A stretch of DNA of 48,747 nt from Prevotella sp. (GTDB lineage: Bacteria > Bacteroidota > Bacteroidia > Bacteroidales > Bacteroidaceae), in contig JAIKWS010000014.1 of the NCBI GenBank assembly GCA_024684515.1, positions 1 through 48,747 on the forward strand. Direction: 5' to 3'. The notes beneath the pieces were generated by a model, which saw only the letters and a program-made list of their open reading frames with translations, had not been told where the DNA came from and ran no database searches. Position numbers and translations under genes: made by a program. Below are positions 1-6,590 of this stretch, in pieces. Within the stretch, counting starts at the first letter, position 1, and each line of letters opens with the position of its first letter.

Positions 1-45
1 CGACACCAGACCAACATAACCGGTTCCTACAATTGCTATATTCAT
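1..45 (-). CDS. ugd: UDP-glucose/GDP-mannose dehydrogenase family protein, N-terminal fragment
   Basis: The minus strand from 45 reads MNIAIVGTGYVGLVS and runs off the left edge. A start Met followed by a beta strand and the dinucleotide-binding GTGYVGL turn is the typical opening of UDP-glucose 6-dehydrogenase and relatives, which oxidise nucleotide sugars with NAD for surface polysaccharide synthesis. It lies 78 bp downstream of rfbC on the same strand, which fits a nucleotide-sugar operon. Only 15 residues are visible, so the exact substrate (UDP-Glc, GDP-Man or UDP-ManNAc) cannot be told. Confidence 0.75.
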   Translation of the reverse strand, partial: MNIAIVGTGYVGLVS

Positions 46-123
46 ATCTTGATAACTAAAATGGTTTTTCTCTCTACTTAGTTGATATTACTGCGTTGAT
101 ATTACTGCCGTGTCTTTCCAAGA

Positions 124-675
124 TCAGTCAAACAGCCAGGCATCTTTCAGCAGGGGCTGCTTCAGGTCTTTCTCACTGGCCAGCACCTCTGCACCATCGA
201 CAGGCCACGCGATGCCCAGCTCGGGATCGTTCCAGCAGATGCCGGCCTCTGCCTGTGGGGCATACACATTATCTACTTTATAGGTGAAGATGGCCTCGTC
301 GCTCAGCACCAGGAAACCATGGGCAAAGCCACGAGGAATGAAGAACTGTCGCTTGTTGTCCTCGCTCAGCTCCACCATCACGTGCTGGCGGAAGGTAGGC
401 GAATGTCTGCGGATGTCAACGGCCACATCGAGCACACACCCCTTGATCACACGCACCAGCTTGGCCTGACTGTAGACACCCTTCTGATAGTGAAGGCCAC
501 GGAGCACACCACGACAGGACTGCGACTCATTGTCCTGAATGAAATCCACACTGCCTATATGCTCCTCAAATTCCTGACGCTTCCATGCCTCCATGAAATA
601 GCCACGGGCATCGCTGAAGACACGAGGCTCGAGTATGAAAACACCCTCAATATCAGTCTCTTTGTAAATCATCAC
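124..675 (-). CDS. rfbC: dTDP-4-dehydrorhamnose 3,5-epimerase
   Basis: A 183-residue cupin-fold protein of usual RmlC length. Family motifs seen are the early GVFILEPRVFSDARGYF segment, RGLHYQ with the catalytic His, the KLVRVIKG strand and IPRGFAHGFLVLSD. RmlC epimerises C3 and C5 of dTDP-4-keto-6-deoxyglucose in dTDP-L-rhamnose synthesis. It is transcribed toward the nucleotide-sugar dehydrogenase start at 45 and away from the HU/SPOR gene. A Met-Met start leaves either 675 or 672 possible. No other rml gene is in the window, so rmlA, rmlB and rmlD must be elsewhere. Confidence 0.93.
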   Translation of the reverse strand: MMIYKETDIEGVFILEPRVFSDARGYFMEAWKRQEFEEHIGSVDFIQDNESQSCRGVLRGLHYQKGVYSQAKLVRVIKGCVLDVAVDIRRHSPTFRQHVMVELSEDNKRQFFIPRGFAHGFLVLSDEAIFTYKVDNVYAPQAEAGICWNDPELGIAWPVDGAEVLASEKDLKQPLLKDAWLFD

Positions 676-700
676 AATATTAATTATTGTTTTGCGAGTG

Positions 701-732
701 CAAAAGTAATCATTTTTATCGTAACTAGCGAA
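701..732 (-). promoter_or_regulatory. Candidate rfbC promoter
   Basis: On the minus strand TACTTTTG (708-701) matches the Bacteroidota -7 box TAnnTTTG. A weak -33 box TTCG (732-729) stands 20 nt upstream. The implied transcript starts about 20 nt before the rfbC start codon. Confidence 0.5.
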
Positions 733-750
733 TTATTTTCCGCTTTTTTA

Positions 751-782
751 TTTGCCCATATCGGAAAAAAGGCGTACCTTTG
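751..782 (+). promoter_or_regulatory. Promoter of the HU-CCDC81/SPOR gene
   Basis: TTTG (751-754) and TACCTTTG (775-782) are 20 nt apart, a near-perfect Bacteroidota -33/-7 pair. Transcription should begin around 787-789, at the GTG proposed as the start codon, so the mRNA would be leaderless. The upstream ATG at 752 lies inside the -33 box and cannot be the start if this promoter is used. Confidence 0.65.
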
Positions 783-787
783 CACTC

Positions 788-1756
788 GTGATTGAACTAG
801 AGAGACATATCGAGATCCTTCTGCTGAGCAATGACTGTGTCATCGTGCCCGACCTGGGAGGCTTTATGGCACACCATGTCGATGCCCGCTACGACCAGAC
901 CGACGGCATGTTTGTACCGCCACTTCGCACACTCGGCTTCAACCCGCAGCTCACCATGAACGACTCGCTGCTGGTGCAGTCCTATATCGAAGCCTACGAC
1001 ATCAGCTATCCCGAGGCTCTTCGTCGCATAGAAGGTGAGGTGGCCGAACTGAAAGCCCATCTGGAGAACGACCGCCAGTACCGGCTCAACGATATCGGAC
1101 TGCTCATACTCAACGACGAGGGCAAGCTAGAGTTCGAGCCCTGCGAGGCTGGCATCCTCACACCGGCACTCTACGGACTGGGAACCGTGGAGATGAAGCC
1201 CCTCGATGATGCCGTTCCCCAGGCTGTCACCAATACTACCGACATGCCTGACGAGGGTTCCATCACCATCAAGATGTCGTGGCTGCGCAATGTCGTGGCT
1301 GTAGCTGCCGCCATCGTAGCTTTCCTCATGATTGGATCACCCGTGCACAACAGCAACGAGATGACCGATGTGCAGCAGAGTGCCTTCATCAATGTCTCTG
1401 CCACCCATCACCGTCCTGCTACACCTACGGCCGACACACCATCGCCTGCACTCGAGGAGGAGGACGACCTGCAAGCTGTACAGCAGCTGCCTGCTCCCGC
1501 TACCGAGGCTCCACAGCCGAACACCTTCTGCATCGTCATGGCCAGTCAGGTGTCGGAGAACAATGCCCACCTCTTCATCAGTCAGATGGCCGACAAAGGC
1601 TATGATGGTGCACGCATCCTTGTCAGCGGCAACAAGAACATACGACGGGTGGTATATGGCAACTTCGCCACCGAGGCCGAGGCTGCCGAACAGCTCAGGG
1701 AGCTACGCAGCCAAACCAGTCTTTTCCGCAATACATGGATCATGGAGATGAAGTAA
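788..1756 (+). CDS. HU-CCDC81 and SPOR domain-containing protein
   Basis: About 322 residues if translation begins at GTG 788. The opening then reads (M)IELERHIEILLLSNDCVIVPDL, the usual N-terminus of Bacteroidales HU-CCDC81 proteins. Two HU-like modules (about residues 1-60 and 75-140) precede one hydrophobic segment (about 166-183), a Pro/Thr-rich linker and a C-terminal SPOR domain (about 245-322) that typically binds glycan strands lacking stem peptides at the division septum. The likely topology is an HU module in the cytoplasm and SPOR in the periplasm, linking DNA or cytoplasmic partners to septal peptidoglycan. The longer reading from ATG 752 overlaps the promoter and is less likely. 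The FHA gene follows after 13 bp, probably in one operon. Confidence 0.85.
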   Translation: MIELERHIEILLLSNDCVIVPDLGGFMAHHVDARYDQTDGMFVPPLRTLGFNPQLTMNDSLLVQSYIEAYDISYPEALRRIEGEVAELKAHLENDRQYRLNDIGLLILNDEGKLEFEPCEAGILTPALYGLGTVEMKPLDDAVPQAVTNTTDMPDEGSITIKMSWLRNVVAVAAAIVAFLMIGSPVHNSNEMTDVQQSAFINVSATHHRPATPTADTPSPALEEEDDLQAVQQLPAPATEAPQPNTFCIVMASQVSENNAHLFISQMADKGYDGARILVSGNKNIRRVVYGNFATEAEAAEQLRELRSQTSLFRNTWIMEMK

Positions 1757-1769
1757 CGACACTTGAGCC

Positions 1770-2303
1770 ATGAAACGTGTACGATGCCCCAAATGTGATC
1801 AGTATATCATCTTCGACGAGACTCAATACGAGGCTGGTCAGTCTCTCGTCTTCCAGTGCCCCGGCTGCGGCAAGCAGTTCGCCATACGAATGGGGGTGTC
1901 CAAGCTCCACCAGACGCAGAAAGAGGAGGCCGAGCACCCTGAGCAGCCCGAGGACAGCAGCCTGGGCATCATCGTGGTCATCGAAAACATGTTCCACTAC
2001 AAGCAGCACCTTCCCCTTCGCATGGGTGACAACACCATCGGCCGCTATCAGAAAGGAAACCCCATCACAACACCCATCGAGACCGTCGACCCCAGTGTAG
2101 ACCTGCTGCACTGCATCATCAATGTCAGTCGCGACAAGAAAGGACGGCTACGCTATACCCTCCGCGATGCCAACAGCAACACAGGTACTTTTGTTGACAA
2201 TACCGAGATAGCACCTCGCGAGCGACGCATCATCGACGATGGCACACTCTTCACCATTGGTGCCACCAGCATCATCCTCAGATTGACCGACGACGAGGCT
2301 TGA
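1770..2303 (+). CDS. Zinc-ribbon plus FHA domain protein
   Basis: A 177-residue cytoplasmic protein. The N-terminus has a CxxC...CxxC zinc ribbon (Cys6, Cys9, Cys30, Cys33) of the MJ0042 type. An FHA phosphothreonine-binding domain covers about residues 80-172, with GR at 91-92, S109, H114 and the N-rich loop around 135-145. FHA domains recognise pThr, so a Ser/Thr kinase partner is expected; the kinase encoded at 12664-14307 is one candidate, by inference only. It lies 13 bp after the HU/SPOR gene with no promoter between, so cotranscription is likely. Confidence 0.88.
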   Translation: MKRVRCPKCDQYIIFDETQYEAGQSLVFQCPGCGKQFAIRMGVSKLHQTQKEEAEHPEQPEDSSLGIIVVIENMFHYKQHLPLRMGDNTIGRYQKGNPITTPIETVDPSVDLLHCIINVSRDKKGRLRYTLRDANSNTGTFVDNTEIAPRERRIIDDGTLFTIGATSIILRLTDDEA

Positions 2304-2568
2304 GTCCACCTTGAGACCCTGCAACCGCTCTTGCCAATGTCCTCATTCATACCATCGTGTCACCATGAGCACCGTTGTGATGGTCCGTCTGCGTTGATAT
2401 CATACCCTTTTCATCTTCCACATATTTTATTATAGATGCAAAACCGATCATGACCTCATGACCAGATGCAGGATTGTCCATGACAGAATGACGAAGGGAC
2501 ATGATGACCATCATGACAGCTTCCGACCGCACTCTCGGCATTGAGATGGAGGTATGGGGGCCTGAGAC
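2304..2568. other. Intergenic region with degenerate CATGAC-type repeats
   Basis: No credible gene. It lies between the convergent FHA and histidine kinase genes. CATGAC/CATGATG words recur around 2448-2518, including a palindrome with 7-bp arms at 2500-2515 (CATGATG-AC-CATCATG). No clear terminator with a T-tract was seen. Confidence 0.5.
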
Positions 2569-2689
2569 GCAGCAGGAAAGTGGTGTAGACATTTGTCAGA
2601 AAAGCAGCAGGAAGGTGGTGATGGAGAAGGTCAGAAAAGCAGCAGGAAGGTGGTGTTGAGCTAGTCAGAACCGCAGCATGAAAGTAGTG
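2569..2689. repeat. 35-bp tandem repeat copying the 3' end of the histidine kinase gene
   Basis: Four copies of GCAGCAGGAAGGTGGTG-like sequence start at 2569, 2604, 2639 and 2673 (spacing 35, 35, 34). The copy at 2673-2689 is the coding end of the kinase. On the minus strand the next two downstream units read xTTFLLLF followed by an in-line TGA, mirroring the kinase ending HTTFMLRF-stop; the fourth has lost the stop. The units therefore look like successive duplications of the gene's terminal codons plus stop. Confidence 0.85.
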
Positions 2690-3513
2690 TGATAGCTGCT
2701 GCAAGGCCGTTCCAGCAGTTCCAGTGATCCTCCCTGTAGGGTCATCATCCGTCGGCTCAGCGATAGTCCTATTCCTGATCCACCGCTTTTGGTGGTGAAA
2801 AATGGTATGAAGACCGAGGTGCGGGCCTCGATGGGGATGGGACTACCATCGTTGCTCACGTTTAGTTCCACTGTGTCGTTGCCTGCCTTGCCTTCGATGC
2901 CTATCCGTCGGGCCCGGGCCTCAATGGCATTCTTGACCAGGTTGATGAGCACTTGCCGCAGCATGGTCTGGTCGGTGACGACGGTGAGGGTGCCAGGGAT
3001 GTCCACCTCCCATTCCAGGCTTGGATACAGCTGTCTGATGTCCGCCACCACATCACTGAGCCGTGTCTCCACAGGTGTTATCTTCTGCAGTTGTGAGAAT
3101 CGCCGGTAGCTGTCTACGAAGGTGTTCAGATGGCTCGACGTGGTGTGGATGGCTCGTATGCCCTCCTCTAGCGGGGTGCCCTTGACATCGTCTCTGCCCA
3201 GCATCGACTGGGTGATACTGGTGATGGGGGCGGTGGCATTCATGATCTCGTGTGTCAGCACCCGTGTGAGCCGTTCCCACGACTCCACCTCGTTCTGGCT
3301 CACCTGCTGCCTGATGGTGCTGCCCAGCTGGTTGAGAGCCTCCTGCATGGCTCTTTCTCCTGGCAGCAGGCCGTGTGTAGACAACCGGAACGTGAAGTCA
3401 CGGTTGCGCATGGCCTCCTGCATGAGCCAGGCTCTGCGTTTCAGCCGTCGCTGGTGGATAGTCAGCCAGAGCAGTAGTACCAGGATGATGGCGATGCCTA
3501 CGTACCAGATCAT
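2665..3513 (-). CDS. Sensor histidine kinase of a two-component system
   Basis: 282 residues with one N-terminal transmembrane helix (about 2-19) and no large sensor domain. A dimerisation/phosphoacceptor helix holds LTHEIMNATAPI with His88. The ATPase core has the N box (NLVKNAIEA, Asn195), G1 (VSNDGSPI, Asp222), an F box (FIPFFTTK) and G2 (GGSGIGLS, 244-251). It should autophosphorylate at His88 and pass phosphate to the regulator encoded just upstream, whose TGA is 2 nt before this ATG, implying translational coupling. With a single helix and a short linker, the signal may be sensed in the membrane. The gene's last codons are duplicated in tandem downstream. Confidence 0.93.
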   Translation of the reverse strand: MIWYVGIAIILVLLLWLTIHQRRLKRRAWLMQEAMRNRDFTFRLSTHGLLPGERAMQEALNQLGSTIRQQVSQNEVESWERLTRVLTHEIMNATAPITSITQSMLGRDDVKGTPLEEGIRAIHTTSSHLNTFVDSYRRFSQLQKITPVETRLSDVVADIRQLYPSLEWEVDIPGTLTVVTDQTMLRQVLINLVKNAIEARARRIGIEGKAGNDTVELNVSNDGSPIPIEARTSVFIPFFTTKSGGSGIGLSLSRRMMTLQGGSLELLERPCSSYHTTFMLRF

Positions 3514-3515
3514 GT

Positions 3516-4043
3516 TCAGTTCAGTCGTTTCATCTTGTTATATAGGGTCTGCCTGGTGATGCCCAGCATCTCCGAGGCCTTCGACAGGTTGCCATGACAG
3601 CGGTCTATGGCCCTGCGGATATGGTCTCCCTCCAGTTCGTCGAGGGTGACGATTTCCTCCTGCAGCTCCATCACGTCCTTCAGCTTGCGTACCAGGTCAT
3701 CGTTGTCCCAGGGCTTGGTGATAAAGTCGGCAGCACCACTCTTCAGGCCTCTCACGGCCAGGCTCACCTCGGCATAGGCGGTGAGCAGCACCACGGGCAC
3801 CTCGGCATGGTGCTTGCGGATGGTGCGCAGCCACAGCAGCCCCTCCTGACCGCTGTTCACACCCAGGGTGTAGTTCATGTCGAGCAACACCAGGTCTATG
3901 CGTTCCTGAGCCATCGTCTTGAGGATGTCGTCAGGACGGTCCAGGGTGATGATGCGTTCGAAGGTGCCCTCCAGGCAGTATCTCAAGGCGGTGAGGATGG
4001 CCGCATTGTCGTCAACGACCAGTATCGTTCCGTGTTTACCCAT
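3516..4043 (-). CDS. Response regulator, receiver plus Fis-type HTH, no AAA+ domain
   Basis: 175 residues from ATG 4043. The receiver has the acidic pair Asp11/Asp12, phosphoacceptor Asp55 (LVLLDMNY), Thr88 and Lys110. The C-terminal helices 140-175 (HIRRAIDRCHGNLSKASEML...) are the Fis/NtrC-type DNA-binding HTH. The sigma-54-activating AAA+ module that usually separates these domains is absent, so it should act on ordinary sigma-A-type promoters. A longer ORF reaches 4079, but a -7 box at 4077-4084 puts that ATG at or before the transcription start, hence the choice of 4043. It is coupled to the histidine kinase and is the natural candidate to bind the palindromes at 4117 and 7944. Confidence 0.92.
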   Translation of the reverse strand: MGKHGTILVVDDNAAILTALRYCLEGTFERIITLDRPDDILKTMAQERIDLVLLDMNYTLGVNSGQEGLLWLRTIRKHHAEVPVVLLTAYAEVSLAVRGLKSGAADFITKPWDNDDLVRKLKDVMELQEEIVTLDELEGDHIRRAIDRCHGNLSKASEMLGITRQTLYNKMKRLN

Positions 4044-4076
4044 GTTCTTTTTTGTTTGTCTGCTGTTATTATTTTG

Positions 4077-4084
4077 CAAAGGTA
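4077..4084 (-). promoter_or_regulatory. -7 box of the response regulator/kinase operon
   Basis: Minus-strand TACCTTTG (4084-4077) matches TAnnTTTG. No good -33 box is visible at the expected distance, as expected if an activator is needed. The predicted transcript starts near 4070, leaving a leader of about 27 nt. Confidence 0.5.
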
Positions 4085-4116
4085 ATACATTTTCGTCAAA
4101 TTTTCATCCTGTCACC

Positions 4117-4133
4117 TGTCTAATTTTTAGACA
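4117..4133. promoter_or_regulatory. Palindromic operator, copy 1
   Basis: TGTCTAA-TTT-TTAGACA is a perfect inverted repeat with 7-bp arms in the divergent region between the regulator and adaptor genes. Its centre is 58 bp upstream of the first base of the adaptor -7 box, and 41 bp from that of the regulator. An almost identical palindrome sits at 7944-7960 with the same 58-bp offset. It is probably the binding site of the Fis-type response regulator (inference). Confidence 0.75.
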
Positions 4134-4159
4134 ATCAGCATCTGCGACCGCCATCTCCC

Positions 4160-4190
4160 TTGGCAGTACGACAAAAAAGGATTATCTTTG
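4160..4190 (+). promoter_or_regulatory. Promoter of the HlyD-family adaptor gene
   Basis: TTGG (4160-4163), 19 nt, TATCTTTG (4183-4190). The 15-mer CTTGGCAGTACGACA (4159-4173) recurs with two A-to-G differences at the same offset in the promoter at 7987-8017, so the whole promoter module is duplicated, not only the operator. Confidence 0.7.
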
Positions 4191-4219
4191 CCAAAGAATT
4201 TAGAGAGACGACGACAAGT

Positions 4220-5485
4220 ATGGAGAGCGATATGGACAGACCAATAGAAAAGAGTACGGGCTGGCGGCTTGGACATCACTGGCCACTGCTGGCCGGTGGC
4301 GGGGTGCTGGTACTGGCGGTCATCTGGCTGCTGACGGGTAGTCATGCCCCGACGTTACGTGTCAGCAAAGACGAGATCACAGTGGGTCAGGTACGGCTGT
4401 CCGAGTTCAAGGACTATGTACGCACCAGCGGACAGGTGGTACCCATCCAGGTGGTGCAGCTGGCACCCGAGGAGGGGGGCATCGTCAGGGAGAAGGTGGT
4501 CGAAGAGGGGACGATGGTACGCAAGGGGGATGTCATTGTCAGGCTGAGCAACTCCACTCTCGACCTGCAGATCCTCAATGCCGAGGCCGAGCTGGCAGAG
4601 AAGCAGAACATGCTGCGCAACACGCAGGTGGCCATGCAGCAGGACAAGCTCAGCAATATGACGGAGATGGCACAACTACAGATGGACACCCATCGTCGCC
4701 AGCGTGCCTATGAGCAGAACCGGCAGCTCTACGAGCAGGGGCTCATCAGTCGCGAGGACTATCTGCAGGCAGAGGAGAACTACCAGTTGTCGGAGAAGAA
4801 GCTGCTGCTCGTCGGCAACCGTCTCAGGCAGGACAGCATCTATCGCACGGCACAGGTAGACCAGATGGAGGACAACCTGCACAACATGCAGCAGAACGTG
4901 GTCATGGTACGGCAGCGGAAGGACAGGCTAGAGGTGCGGTCGGCCATCGACGGTGAGCTGGGGCTGCTCGATGTCGAGCTCGGACAGAGCATCTCACCGG
5001 GACAGAAGATTGGACAGATCAACGACCTCTCCAGCTACAAGGTACAGGCCGAGATCGACGAGCATTATATAGACCGTGTGCGGCCGGGGCTGACAGCCAC
5101 CCTCGAACGTGGCGGGCATACCTATGGCCTGCAGGTGCGCAAGGTCTATCCCGAGGTGCGGCAAGGCAAATTCCGCACCGACTTCACCTTCGCTGGCGAC
5201 CATCCCGCCAGTATCCGTACCGGACAGACCTACTATCTCGACCTCGAGCTCGGACAGCCACAGCAGGCCGTCATCATCCCACGGGGCACCTTCTTCCAGT
5301 CTACGGGTGGACAATGGATGTTCGTACTCGACAAGAGCGGGGGAAAGGCCTACCGACGTACCATCCGCATAGGCCGTCAGAATCCACAGTACTACGAAGT
5401 CCTCGAAGGACTGGAGCCTGGCGAGCAGGTCATCACCAGTGGCTACGAAGCCTTCAAGGACAACGAGATCCTGTTGCTCGAATAG
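4220..5485 (+). CDS. HlyD/MacA-type periplasmic adaptor subunit of an efflux system
   Basis: 421 residues from ATG 4220 (ATG 4232 also possible); the longer reading from 4160 starts inside the promoter. A short cytoplasmic tail precedes one transmembrane helix (about 20-40), a biotinyl-lipoyl-like half (GGIVREKVVEEGTMVRKGDVI), a long alpha-helical hairpin (about 105-225), the returning lipoyl half with a beta barrel (RSAIDGELGLLDVELGQSISPGQ) and a membrane-proximal domain. Such adaptors join an inner-membrane ABC or RND pump to a TolC-like channel. No pump or TolC gene follows: after the stop come 460 bp of repeats and then an unrelated minus-strand gene. Transcription likely depends on the divergent two-component system. 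Confidence 0.9.
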   Translation: MESDMDRPIEKSTGWRLGHHWPLLAGGGVLVLAVIWLLTGSHAPTLRVSKDEITVGQVRLSEFKDYVRTSGQVVPIQVVQLAPEEGGIVREKVVEEGTMVRKGDVIVRLSNSTLDLQILNAEAELAEKQNMLRNTQVAMQQDKLSNMTEMAQLQMDTHRRQRAYEQNRQLYEQGLISREDYLQAEENYQLSEKKLLLVGNRLRQDSIYRTAQVDQMEDNLHNMQQNVVMVRQRKDRLEVRSAIDGELGLLDVELGQSISPGQKIGQINDLSSYKVQAEIDEHYIDRVRPGLTATLERGGHTYGLQVRKVYPEVRQGKFRTDFTFAGDHPASIRTGQTYYLDLELGQPQQAVIIPRGTFFQSTGGQWMFVLDKSGGKAYRRTIRIGRQNPQYYEVLEGLEPGEQVITSGYEAFKDNEILLLE

Positions 5486-5687
5486 CGAAGAAGCAAAGAA
5501 AAGGAGTCTGATAGTTGGCAGTTGTCTGGAATCGCAAATTTCCCTTTTTCCCTTTTTCCTTTTTCCCTTTTCGCTCGAGCCAGGTCGACATTTTGTCGTT
5601 TGCCGTTCCGTACGTTGCTGTAGCACAGCAACCCCCGCTGCTACCCCTTCCGCGCAAGCCCCCTCGTTGCGGGCTCCCTCGTTGCGG

Positions 5688-5765
5688 TACCCCACCCCTA
5701 CCCCTCCCCTTAATGGGAGGGGAGTGGCTGCGCGGTGTCCGCTCTTGGTGGCTACGCGATGTCCG
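5688..5765. repeat. Fragment of the composite MITE-like element
   Basis: The segment ACCCCACCCCTACCCCTCCC, then a hairpin (CTCCC-TTAAT-GGGAG type), then GGGGAGTGGCTGCGCGGTGT and GGCTACGCGATGTCC match the right-hand module of the element at 46939-47380. It lacks the terminal inverted repeats and is probably a decayed relic. Confidence 0.55.
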
Positions 5766-5806
5766 CATGGTCTCAACCGCATGGTCTCAACCGCATGGTC
5801 TCAACC
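5765..5806. repeat. 14-bp tandem triplicate
   Basis: GCATGGTCTCAACC occurs three times in perfect succession at 5765, 5779 and 5793. It is not in a supported gene, and 14 bp is not a multiple of three. Confidence 0.85.
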
Positions 5807-5948
5807 GCTGCTCCTCCTCCACTGCCCCTCCTCCGCATGGCACTCCCCTCCCTTTCTTTATCGCAGCCAGCACCCTTCACGCAAAGAGGGGCAGCCCCCC
5901 TTTCGATGCTGCCTCTCCGTTTGCTACTTTGCTGATGGTCAAAGTGTG

Positions 5949-6371
5949 TTATCCGACCTCAATCTCCTTACCTGTCTCCTTTTTCGTTTCTATTTTCGGC
6001 ATGGTAACCGTCAGCACCCCATTCTCGACCTTGGCCGATATCTGTTCCTTGCTCACGTCGTCGGGCAGTGTGTAGCACTGCTCGTAGTTGGCGTATGAGA
6101 ACTCCCTGCGCAGATAGTGGTGATGCCGGTCTTCGTGCTTGTGCTCTGCCTTGTTCTCGATGGCGATGGTCAGGTTGCCCTCGTCGTTGATGGCCACTCT
6201 GCAGAATTCCTTCCTGATGCCAGGAGCTGCCAATTCCATGGTGTAGGCCTTGTCACTCTCCCTGACATTGACTGCTGGTGCTGTACTGTTGGCACGAGGC
6301 ATGAAATCAGTGTTCAGGAAATCTTCAAACATTGTTGGCATCCAACTGTTGTGAAACATTACTGGTAACAT
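5949..6371 (-). CDS. Hsp20/alpha-crystallin small heat-shock protein
   Basis: 140 residues from ATG 6371. An alpha-crystallin domain spans about residues 30-135: NVRESDKAYTMELAAPGI, then the loop KHEDRHHHYLRREFSYANYE and GVLTVTMPKIE. It lacks the common C-terminal I-x-I anchor, ending KEIEVG. Small heat-shock proteins hold unfolding proteins in the cytoplasm as oligomers without ATP. The start is fixed by a strong Shine-Dalgarno GAGGAGG ending 9 nt upstream, unusual in this phylum; the longer ORF to 6449 is upstream of it. No TAnnTTTG box was seen upstream, so regulation may use another sigma factor. Confidence 0.93.
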   Translation of the reverse strand: MLPVMFHNSWMPTMFEDFLNTDFMPRANSTAPAVNVRESDKAYTMELAAPGIRKEFCRVAINDEGNLTIAIENKAEHKHEDRHHHYLRREFSYANYEQCYTLPDDVSKEQISAKVENGVLTVTMPKIETKKETGKEIEVG

Positions 6372-6379
6372 AATCAATA

Positions 6380-6386
6380 CCTCCTC
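6380..6386 (-). promoter_or_regulatory. Strong Shine-Dalgarno site of the Hsp20 gene
   Basis: Minus-strand GAGGAGG (6386-6380) precedes ATG 6371 at near-ideal spacing. Most other starts in this window have AT-rich leaders without such a site. Confidence 0.75.
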
Positions 6387-6530
6387 ATTATAATTTTGGT
6401 TTAACGTATGTTGCTGAAGGACTCGCTGTTGGCTCCGTCCTTCACCCATATACCTGCAAGAAGTATGCCTACCCCGTTCATTGGCGACAAACTGTCAGTC
6501 GCGATTGCCATTCTGTCACCACTCTTCTCA

Positions 6531-6590
6531 TGTCTGCCGCCACCGATGGTCATGATCAGCTGTCTGCTGCCACCGATAGTCATCATCAGG
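6531..6590. repeat. 30-bp direct repeat overlapping the stop of the following minus-strand gene
   Basis: Two copies (6531-6560 and 6561-6590) of TGTCTGCyGCCACCGATrGT followed by CATsATCAGs. On the minus strand the repeat begins at the TGA stop of the gene ending at 6586 and continues downstream of it. Confidence 0.8.

Larger units (their letters stand above)
5486..5948. other. Repeat-rich intergenic region after the adaptor gene
   Basis: No credible gene. It holds a pyrimidine tract of CCCTTTTT units (5539-5572) that has a near copy at 8790-8816; a 15-bp direct repeat CCCTCGTTGCGG (about 5661-5687); a GC-rich fragment of the MITE-like element (5688-5765); and a 14-bp triplicate (5765-5806). 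Confidence 0.6.

Noticed and set aside
4160..4190. Sigma-54 promoter suggested by TTGGCA near an NtrC-like regulator
   Set aside because: There is no GC doublet at the required -12 spacing, the regulator lacks an AAA+ domain, and a good TAnnTTTG box is present.
4994..5782. 262-residue minus-strand ORF across the adaptor end and repeats
   Set aside because: It is antisense to the adaptor and includes the pyrimidine tract and MITE fragment; no domain was recognised.
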